Below, piece after piece: positions 6,099 through 11,319 of a DNA stretch of 11,319 nt (position 1 is the first letter of the stretch; every line of letters begins with the position of its first letter). Made by a program: the position numbers and the translations under genes. The stretch comes from Methylovulum sp. (GTDB taxonomy: Bacteria > Pseudomonadota > Gammaproteobacteria > Methylococcales > Methylomonadaceae). The stretch is from positions 1 through 11,319 of the forward strand of contig JACXTQ010000378.1 in assembly GCA_016919605.1 (NCBI GenBank). The letters run 5' to 3'. The notes under the pieces were generated by a model, which saw nothing but the letters and a program-made list of their open reading frames with translations, did no database searches and was not told the DNA's origin.

Positions 6099-6884
6099 TT
6101 ATGAATTGGGTAAAGTTATTGTTTTTACAACCGTACCAGTTAGAGAATCATGTAACTGAAGCACTGTACTATTTATTGATTTTTTAGTAATTAAAACGGC
6201 TATTTCTGGCTTACCATTTCCGCTAATATCATCGACAATTGTTAAGGATTTTAATAAATTACCTGCTATCGGCTTTACAATAGTTTCTTTAATAATCGCT
6301 TGGGTTTCGCTGTCATAAATAAAAAGCATGTAATTTGAACCTAGCTCGCCAACTAAGGCAAGTTCTTGCGAGCCATTGCCGTTAATGTCTGGAAGAGTAT
6401 TAACTTGCGAATAAATTTTTAATTGATTCCATTCGCACAAATACGCTTGACTGCTGTCACCACCTGGTAGCCCCCGATCATCCCAGGTTCCTCTTGGAAA
6501 AACAGAGTAATTTGAAAAAGACAGATAATCTTGTCCATTATGATCGTTTGGCTCTCCAACAGCCCAATTTACATAACTAAACGATTCCCCTGTAACCCAC
6601 GTCCATGTTCCTTCGATTGTTGCATCTGAACCGCCTATCCATGTGTCACTAGAATCCAATCCTTCACTTACTATCCAGTCTTGCTCTGATTGGGTAGTAA
6701 TAGTTGCCAAGTAGCCTCCTTGTTGTATACAATAAGCTTTTGATTTTGACCATGTTTTAGCAGAATCGAATCGTTTATAACTATGTCCATTTTCAGGATT
6801 AATTAATTTTGCCGAATCCGCTTGTGCGGAATTGATTAAAGAAATACCCAAAATTGCAAAAATTGTAATAGCAAGTTTTTTCAT
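6099..6884 (-). CDS. Secreted C-type-lectin-domain protein with FG-GAP-like C-terminal repeats
   Basis: The 261-aa protein has a Sec signal peptide (1-22, core LAITIFAILGISLINS, cleavage after AQA). A C-type lectin-like domain (about 33-152) follows, with KAYCIQQGGYLATI (C52), TWIGGSD, TWTWVTGE, VNWAVGEPNDHNGQDYL and YLCEW (C150). The EPN triad (111-113), D119 and W134-D135-D136 stand where calcium and mannose-type sugar ligands sit in such lectins. Two strand-rich repeats follow, each with a calcium-loop-like motif: DINGNGSQE (166-174) and DDISGNGKPE (218-227), resembling FG-GAP/VCBS repeats. The protein is probably exported and may bind surface glycans. GGAG at 6892-6895 (minus strand) lies 7 nt before the ATG. 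It stands alone and is AT-rich relative to its flanks. The true ligand is unknown. Confidence 0.8.
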   Translation of the reverse strand: MKKLAITIFAILGISLINSAQADSAKLINPENGHSYKRFDSAKTWSKSKAYCIQQGGYLATITTQSEQDWIVSEGLDSSDTWIGGSDATIEGTWTWVTGESFSYVNWAVGEPNDHNGQDYLSFSNYSVFPRGTWDDRGLPGGDSSQAYLCEWNQLKIYSQVNTLPDINGNGSQELALVGELGSNYMLFIYDSETQAIIKETIVKPIAGNLLKSLTIVDDISGNGKPEIAVLITKKSINSTVLQLHDSLTGTVVKTITLPNS

Positions 6885-6932
6885 TGGCTGTCTCCGTAGT
6901 GGTTATATAAGATCTAACGTCAAACACGGTAA

Positions 6933-6960
6933 GGTGTAATAGTCAAAGCTGTATTGCACC
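6933..6960. promoter_or_regulatory. Small inverted repeat upstream of the lectin gene
   Basis: GGTGTAATA (6933-6941) faces TATTGCACC (6952-6960), matching at 8 of 9 pairs around a 10-nt loop. It sits about 50 bp upstream of the lectin start, where an operator could lie. It could equally be a worn dispersed repeat. The stretch up to 7072 shows nothing else I can name. Confidence 0.25.
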
Positions 6961-7072
6961 GCATGTTAATTTACAATTAAAGTGATTAACAAAAACATTA
7001 CCCTCCGTCTAGTGCTAGAGAATACGCCTAACGGTTTTAACTGACAAGCTATAATTCCACTTTTGCCCCTGC

Positions 7073-7119
7073 GCCATACAACGCCGATAAGGCGTAAGCG
7101 TATTACTCCGTATGATGGC
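7073..7119. repeat. Nested hairpin repeat
   Basis: The outer arms are GCCATAC (7073-7079) and GTATGATGGC (7110-7119). Inside, ACGCC GATAA GGCGT (7081-7095) forms a second hairpin. The AGCGTATT..CCGTATG segment recalls part of the repeat at 5814-5873, so the two may be related. Confidence 0.45.
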
Positions 7120-7143
7120 TTTTCCTCGTTCCCACACAGCGTG

Positions 7144-7342
7144 TCACTGCCATTAAGTTAAGATATTTATGTTAATAATCAATATATTGTATTGAAAAAT
7201 ACGATGTAGATACCGGGTTAGCGATAGCGTAACCCGACGTGTGCCGTTCGGATAAAGTCGGGTTACGCTATCGCTAACCCGACCTACTACAACCGTATCT
7301 TGTTGATAATAAATACAAAAAACCTTAACTTAATGGCAGTGA
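7144..7342. mobile_element. MITE-like non-autonomous element, 199 bp
   Basis: The perfect 19-bp terminal inverted repeat TCACTGCCATTAAGTTAAG is present at 7144-7162 and, inverted, at 7324-7342. Deeper in, 7214-7238 and 7257-7281 form a perfect 25-bp inverted pair around an 18-nt loop. Each of these arms is itself a near-palindrome (CGGGTTA ... TAACCCG). The sequence between outer and inner repeats also shows partial complementarity. There is no coding capacity, so a transposase would have to act in trans. No direct target duplication is evident. The flanks carry CGTTCCCA (7127-7134) and TGGGAACG (7373-7380), suggesting insertion into an older hairpin repeat. Confidence 0.7.
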
Positions 7343-7428
7343 TGCTCCGGCGTACCCCCTCAGGGACATGAATGGGAACGCATCCAAAAATGCTCCGCCG
7401 TCCCGCAACACGGTTAAGGCCGGATTCC

Positions 7429-7480
7429 GTAGGGCGCATACTCTTACGCTCGCATCCTACAAAATGTGCCTTACTATTAA
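7429..7480 (-). repeat. Dispersed hairpin-type repeat, copy 2
   Basis: In minus orientation this reads TTAATAGTAAGGCACATTTT and then a hairpin with ends GTAGG and CCTAC. It matches 5814-5873 and overlaps the stop codon of the ChrB-C-like gene. No T-tract follows, so a classical terminator is not evident for the chr operon. The stretch 7343-7428 contains ATGCTCCGGCG (7342-7352) and a near copy at 7390-7400. Confidence 0.55.
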
Positions 7481-7932
7481 CCCAACTGCGGCGGCCAGTT
7501 ATGCGTTTCCGCCTGACAATGCCGACACCAGGCATATAACGCGTCATACATCACCATCCCGTGTTTGAGCATCTCGTGGTCATCGGCAAAAGTCTGCGAC
7601 AAACCTAGGGAAATGGCATACAGCCCCGCCGATTGCGGGCTTAAGTCCAAGCGTGAGGTGTCGGCGCCACGGACGATAACGGCCAGCTGTTGCAAGGCCG
7701 GATCGGTCAGTTGGTATTTTTGCAAAAAGGCATCGAAGCTGCACAGTTCGCCGACATGCGACAATTCCACGTCCGGCACATCGTAAGGTATAGCGCCTGT
7801 GGCTTGAGCTATCGGCAACACCTTCGCCGCCGGTACATATAAAAATTCGGCTTGCGGGTCGATAAACCGCGCCACCAGCCACGGGCAAGCGATACGGTCT
7901 ATTTTAGGACGCTCACGAGTAATCCATTGCAT
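7477..7932 (-). CDS. Stand-alone ChrB C-terminal-domain protein (chromate resistance)
   Basis: The 151-aa protein is made only of the ChrB C-terminal domain. Its DRIACPWLVARFIDPQA (12-28) and ELSHVGELCSFDAFL (56-70) parallel DRLACAWLICRFIDPQA and AFSHIGNYVTFEVLL in the full ChrB of the same operon. HGMVMYDALYAWCRHC (124-139) closes the domain and contains a CxxC pair (C136, C139). The start lies 1 nt after the chrA stop (TAA-C-ATG), so translation is coupled. ChrB is described as a chromate-responsive regulator or accessory factor, but the role of the free domain is not known. The name chrC is avoided because it denotes a superoxide dismutase in some chr operons. Confidence 0.85.
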   Translation of the reverse strand: MQWITRERPKIDRIACPWLVARFIDPQAEFLYVPAAKVLPIAQATGAIPYDVPDVELSHVGELCSFDAFLQKYQLTDPALQQLAVIVRGADTSRLDLSPQSAGLYAISLGLSQTFADDHEMLKHGMVMYDALYAWCRHCQAETHNWPPQLG

Positions 7933-7933
7933 G

Positions 7934-9316
7934 TTACACCCCCAGCATCGGTAATAACCACGGTTTCAATAACGAGGCCGCCAAACCAATGACCCCGGCG
8001 CTGACAATGACAGGGATAACACCGACTTTGTAACGCAACAAGGCCAGCAACGCCCCTGCCGATATTAACGCCGACACCCCATCAAAAGCCCCCGCCCACC
8101 CCGTAGGCCAAAACACATGCCAAGCAAAGAACAGGGCAAGGTTTAAAATCACCCCGACCACGGCGGCGGTGATGGCGGTTAAAGGGGCGGTAAAGCTTAA
8201 GTTGCCGTGGGTGGATTCAATCAACGGCCCACCGGCCAGCACCAGCAAAAAGCTGGGCAAAAAGGTAAAATAAGTCACGACTATCGCCGCCACCGCACCC
8301 GCGCAAAACAAGGCATCACCGCCAAACAGACTTTGTGTCCAACCCGCGACAAAACCGACAAACGTGACCACCATAATCAGCGGCCCTGGAGTGGTTTCGC
8401 CCAAGGCCAAGCCGTCTATCATTTGTTGCGGGATTAGCCAATGATAATGCTCCACCGCCCCCTGATAGACATAAGGCAACACCGCATACGCCCCACCAAA
8501 GGTCAATAAGGCCGCTTTGGTAAAAAACCAGCCCATTTGTGTCAGGGCATGTTCCCAACCATACGTCAGGGTCAAATACGCCATCGGTATCAGCCACAAC
8601 AAGCCGCCGACGATCACCAGCATCAGCAAGCGTGAGACTTTAAAGCGGGTATGCGCCACCCGTGGCTGGTCGTCATCAATCAAGGCGGGGCCAAAAGACT
8701 TGTCCGCCTTGCCGTGGCCGCCCCCTGCCTTAAAGGTGTCAGGGCTAAACCGCCCACCCGCATAACCCAATACCGCCGCCGTGGCGACAATCGCCGGAAA
8801 CGGGATATTAAAGGCAAAAATAGCCACAAAAGCCAGTCCGGCCACCGCCCATAACACGCGGTTTTTCAACGATCTGGAGCCGATACGGTGCGCGGCCTGT
8901 AAAACGATAGCGGTAACGGCGGGTTTGATGCCATAAAATAGCCCCGCCACCCACGGCACATCGCCAAAAGCAAGATACACCCAAGATAGCGTTATCAGGA
9001 TAAACAGCGACGGCAACACAAACAGCAAGCCAGCAACTATGCCACCCCACGTTTTGTGCATCAGCCAGCCGATATAAATCGCCAATTGTTGGGCTTCCGG
9101 CCCTGGCAACAGCATACAAAAATTGAGTGCGTGTAAAAACCGCCGCTCAGAAATCCAGCGGCGGTTTTCCACCAACTCTTGGTGCATAATGGCGATTTGT
9201 CCGGCGGGGCCACCAAAACTGATGAAGCCCATTTTTAGCCAGAATAAAAAAGCCGTCCAAAATGAGACGGCGGCAGGTCTTGGCAACGTCTGCCCCGTAC
9301 TGTTTGTTTTTGTCAT
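7934..9316 (-). CDS. chrA: Chromate transporter ChrA (long-chain CHR family)
   Basis: ChrA exports chromate from the cytoplasm across the inner membrane, driven by the membrane potential. The 460-aa protein has the two homologous CHR halves of the long-chain type. The first carries FGGPAGQIA (34-42) and PGPEAQQLA (71-79). The second carries FGGAYAVLPY (273-282) and TTPGPLI (308-314). About ten hydrophobic segments are visible, with a hydrophilic linker (about 190-225, GGGHGKADKS...DDDQPR) between halves. Its ATG overlaps the chrB stop by one base (TAATG), and the next gene starts 1 nt after its own stop, so the three genes form one translationally coupled operon. Similar families might carry sulfate, but the chrB context argues for chromate. 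Confidence 0.95.
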   Translation of the reverse strand: MTKTNSTGQTLPRPAAVSFWTAFLFWLKMGFISFGGPAGQIAIMHQELVENRRWISERRFLHALNFCMLLPGPEAQQLAIYIGWLMHKTWGGIVAGLLFVLPSLFILITLSWVYLAFGDVPWVAGLFYGIKPAVTAIVLQAAHRIGSRSLKNRVLWAVAGLAFVAIFAFNIPFPAIVATAAVLGYAGGRFSPDTFKAGGGHGKADKSFGPALIDDDQPRVAHTRFKVSRLLMLVIVGGLLWLIPMAYLTLTYGWEHALTQMGWFFTKAALLTFGGAYAVLPYVYQGAVEHYHWLIPQQMIDGLALGETTPGPLIMVVTFVGFVAGWTQSLFGGDALFCAGAVAAIVVTYFTFLPSFLLVLAGGPLIESTHGNLSFTAPLTAITAAVVGVILNLALFFAWHVFWPTGWAGAFDGVSALISAGALLALLRYKVGVIPVIVSAGVIGLAASLLKPWLLPMLGV

Positions 9317-10254
9317 TACTTACCCTCCACTACGTGTGTAAAAGCCATCAGCAAACCGTCAAACACACCGCCAGCCGCCACTAAAAGTTGATCGTCATCG
9401 TTATGGGTTGCGCACAGGCCTTTTAGTACCCATTCCACACCGTTGGCTTCGGCGGGTTGTACCCCACCGACATCCAGATAATGCACCAACGCCGCCAACC
9501 GTTTTAACGCGGCGGTTTCCAGTTGGAAGCGGTTTAGCAACACCTCAAAGGTGACGTAATTACCAATATGGCTAAAAGCTGCGCCATCAAAATCAAAACC
9601 TAACGCTTCCGGTGGACAATCGGCGGGCGATTCCAGCCATAACAGCCGTGCCTGAGGGTCGATAAAGCGGCAGATCAGCCACGCACAGGCCAAGCGGTCT
9701 ACCCACGGGCGGCGGCGTGTGGCCCATAATCGATTTTGGTAATCACCACAACGTAATGGCGCCAATACGCCGTCAATCGGATGCGGCTCATCGGGCGACA
9801 TTAACCGCCGGATAGCCGTTTCTAGGGCCGACAAAGCGGCATTAACCTGCTGTTGCGAGGCAGTGGGGAAAAAATCAATCGCCACCACGTGCGCAAATGC
9901 CTTGCGCAGCTTGGCGGTTTTTTTAAAAGCGTCCGCTAACGGCTTGGCGGCCAAGTCCTGCCGTAGTCCCTCAATATCGCACAACAAGGCGGCATACTCG
10001 CCGTCACGTTGGAACAGCCCTAAATCTAGGCTGTCATCCATCATCGCCACCGTCAGTAAATAAGCCACGCCACCGCCCGCCCGCACATCCATCTGCACCG
10101 CTTGGAACGCCGCCAGACACGGGTCACGCTCAGGCAGTAAATAAACCCCGTCACGCAACACCACCGCCCCACAAGCCTTAATCGCCCGCCATGAGCGCAT
10201 ACGCCCAGCCGTGTTGTCGGTGGGCAAGGAGATAATTAATAATAGCCAGTTCAT
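9316..10254 (-). CDS. chrB: Chromate resistance protein ChrB, full-length two-domain form
   Basis: The 312-aa protein has the ChrB N-terminal domain (about 1-150, with GRMRSWRAIKACGAVVLRDG and VYLLPER) and the C-terminal domain (about 176-309). The latter has the motifs DRLACAWLICRFIDPQA (186-202) and FSHIGNYVTFEVLL (227-240). In studied chr operons ChrB is needed for chromate-induced expression and is thought to act as the sensor-regulator. It is the first gene here, and a strong palindrome overlaps its presumed promoter. There is no Shine-Dalgarno sequence before the ATG; a TATAAT lies only 6 nt upstream, so translation may be leaderless. The stop shares a base with the chrA start. Confidence 0.92.
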   Translation of the reverse strand: MNWLLLIISLPTDNTAGRMRSWRAIKACGAVVLRDGVYLLPERDPCLAAFQAVQMDVRAGGGVAYLLTVAMMDDSLDLGLFQRDGEYAALLCDIEGLRQDLAAKPLADAFKKTAKLRKAFAHVVAIDFFPTASQQQVNAALSALETAIRRLMSPDEPHPIDGVLAPLRCGDYQNRLWATRRRPWVDRLACAWLICRFIDPQARLLWLESPADCPPEALGFDFDGAAFSHIGNYVTFEVLLNRFQLETAALKRLAALVHYLDVGGVQPAEANGVEWVLKGLCATHNDDDQLLVAAGGVFDGLLMAFTHVVEGK

Positions 10255-10260
10255 GTTTCA

Positions 10261-10294
10261 ATTATAACTTTATTGTTATATCTATAACAATAAA
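10261..10294 (-). promoter_or_regulatory. chr operon promoter with overlapping palindromic operator
   Basis: Positions 10269-10294 hold an inverted repeat with perfect 12-bp arms, TTTATTGTTATA and its complement, around a 2-nt TC centre. On the minus strand, TATAAT at 10266-10261 lies just downstream of it. TTGTTA at 10290-10285, within the palindrome, stands 18 bp upstream as a 4-of-6 -35 box. The spacing predicts transcription starting at or within a base or two of the chrB ATG (10254). A regulator on the palindrome would block polymerase. ChrB or an unlinked factor could be that regulator. Confidence 0.6.
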
Positions 10295-10330
10295 TTGTTG
10301 ATGGAGGTTTAAGTGAATTTATTACAGGCA

Positions 10331-10365
10331 ACAAAAAAGGGGTAAAACTCAAGTTTTACCCCTTT
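10331..10365 (-). terminator. Rho-independent terminator of mtkB
   Basis: Read on the minus strand, AAAGGGGTAAAACT pairs with its complement (10336-10349 with 10352-10365). A run of six T (10338-10333 minus) follows. It isolates the mtk transcript from the chr operon, which starts about 75 nt further on in the same direction. Confidence 0.88.
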
Positions 10366-10409
10366 CATGATTTTCAAGCGGGTGCTGTGCCGCCACCCTT
10401 AACGTAGTG

Positions 10410-11297
10410 TTATAACTTCGCCAACACGTTGGCCACGGTAGCACCCATAGCCGCAGGGGTTGGGCTGATAATCACGCCCAATTCCTTAAGCATGGCGACT
10501 TTTTCCGCCGCGCTTTCACCCGCTGAGGAAATGATGGCACCGGCATGGCCCATACGGCGACCTTCGGGGGCGGTCAGACCCGCGATATAAGCCACCACGG
10601 GTTTGCTCATATTATCCCTAGCCCATAAACCTGCTTCCACCTCTTGCGGGCCGCCGATTTCGCCAATCATGACGACGACTTTAGTCTCTGGGTCTTGTTC
10701 AAACATTTCCAGAATATCGCGGTGCGAGCTGCCGTTAATCGGGTCGCCACCGATACCGACTGATGTGGAAATGCCGATACCTAAGCGTTTCATCTGGTCG
10801 GCAGCTTCGTAGCCTAAAGTGCCGGAGCGCCCTACAATGCCGACATTACCCTGCATGTAGATATGTCCGGGCATAATGCCGAGCATGGCGCGGCCTGGGC
10901 TGATAGTACCCGCGCAGTTGGGGCCGGTCAGTACCATGCGCTGTTCTTTCGGGAAACGGCGCAGGAAGTTTTTGACCGTCATCATGTCTTGGGTCGGGAT
11001 GCCGTCAGTAATCGCCACGCAGTATTTGATACCGGCATCGGCGGCTTCCATAATGGAGTCGGCGGCAAATGCAGGGGGTACAAACACGATGCTGGCCTCG
11101 GCACCAACTTGCTGCACGGCTTCTTTGACCGTGTTAAAGACGGGCAGGCCCAGATGAGTTTGGCCGCCTTTACCAGGGGTAACGCCGCCGACAACATTAG
11201 AGCCGTAGTTAATCATGTCCTGAGCGTGAAAACTGCCAATCTTTCCGGTAAAGCCCTGAACAATGATGCGTGTTGTTTCGTCAATTAAAATAGCCAT
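10410..11297 (-). CDS. mtkB: Malate-CoA ligase (malate thiokinase) alpha subunit, SucD-related
   Basis: With its beta subunit this enzyme makes malyl-CoA from malate, CoA and ATP. Malyl-CoA lyase then cleaves malyl-CoA to glyoxylate and acetyl-CoA in the serine cycle of C1 assimilation. The 295-aa chain has the CoA-binding GFTGKIGSFHA (15-25), GGVTPGKGGQTHLGLPVFNT (37-56), GPNCAG (125-130), SGTLGYEA (158-165) and the phospho-His loop MGHAGAI (H251; H246 in E. coli SucD). It differs from SucD by the longer FLRRFPKEQRMVLTGPNCAG with Ala in place of Pro, plus DGIP, MLGIMPGHIY and the absence of the GG(K)GTA loop. All of these match malate thiokinase. AGGGAG at 11304-11309 lies 6 nt before the ATG. 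SucD remains the alternative. Confidence 0.85.
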   Translation of the reverse strand: MAILIDETTRIIVQGFTGKIGSFHAQDMINYGSNVVGGVTPGKGGQTHLGLPVFNTVKEAVQQVGAEASIVFVPPAFAADSIMEAADAGIKYCVAITDGIPTQDMMTVKNFLRRFPKEQRMVLTGPNCAGTISPGRAMLGIMPGHIYMQGNVGIVGRSGTLGYEAADQMKRLGIGISTSVGIGGDPINGSSHRDILEMFEQDPETKVVVMIGEIGGPQEVEAGLWARDNMSKPVVAYIAGLTAPEGRRMGHAGAIISSAGESAAEKVAMLKELGVIISPTPAAMGATVANVLAKL

Positions 11298-11298
11298 T

Positions 11299-11319
11299 TT
11301 ATGCTCCCTGAGCCGCTTC
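11299..11319 (-). CDS. mtkA: C-terminal end of the upstream gene, probably malate-CoA ligase beta subunit
   Basis: Six codons (EAAQGA) and a TAA at 11301-11299 run in from the window edge, and the stop lies 1 nt before the mtkB ATG. Beta (ATP-grasp) subunits normally sit directly upstream of alpha in this orientation. The identity rests on position only. Confidence 0.5.
   Translation of the reverse strand, partial: EAAQGA

Noticed and set aside
5916..6104. Open frame of 62 codons (+)
   Set aside because: It lies across an inverted repeat, has no ribosome site and no recognisable family pattern.
7073..7480. CRISPR-like array of palindromic units
   Set aside because: The units differ in sequence and spacing, with no regular direct repeats or spacers. 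They are individual dispersed repeats and a MITE-like element.
8207..9341. Several plus-strand open frames of 60-80 codons opposite chrA
   Set aside because: They are antisense shadows of a high-GC membrane-protein gene, without ribosome sites or domain patterns.

Overview
The window looks like chromosome of a gammaproteobacterial methylotroph or methanotroph, most likely Methylococcales-like. Three signs support this. A ppiB-lpxH pair has the arrangement seen in E. coli. There is a lanthanide-type PQQ methanol dehydrogenase (xoxF). An acyl-CoA ligase alpha subunit carries the insertion typical of malate-CoA ligase (mtkB) of the serine cycle rather than ordinary SucD. The taxon is an inference from gene content; no rRNA or marker gene is present.

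Layout. At 1-896 (+) lie the tail of cyclophilin ppiB, a strong terminator and lpxH (lipid A synthesis). At 897-3058 (+) is a solitary xoxF with a palindrome-rich leader and its own terminator. At 3138-4172 (+) is an RND/HlyD-type periplasmic adaptor without a transporter gene. From about 4200 to 7480 the DNA is accessory and partly AT-rich: a Uma2-family nuclease gene (-), a decayed fragment of a second adaptor copy, a ribbon-helix-helix/PIN toxin-antitoxin pair whose toxin is split by one extra C in a C6 tract, a secreted C-type-lectin-like protein (-), several degenerate dispersed hairpin repeats, and a 199-bp MITE-like element with perfect 19-bp terminal inverted repeats.

At 7477-10254 (-) is a compact chromate-resistance operon, chrB-chrA followed by a free-standing ChrB C-terminal domain. 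The genes overlap by 1 nt or lie 1 nt apart. A 26-bp near-perfect palindrome sits on the presumed promoter, and the start may be leaderless. At 10331-11319 (-) are mtkB with its terminator and the last six codons of the upstream gene, presumably mtkA.

How the genes fit together: XoxF oxidises methanol to formaldehyde or formate in the periplasm. MtkAB activates malate to malyl-CoA, so the two ends of the window both concern C1 metabolism. The chr operon exports and possibly senses chromate. The middle is a zone of insertion, decay and small repeats between these blocks. I do not see a clear new multi-gene system. The most unusual items are the MITE-like element, the adaptor relic, the split toxin, the two palindromic operator candidates and the duplicated ChrB C-terminal domain.
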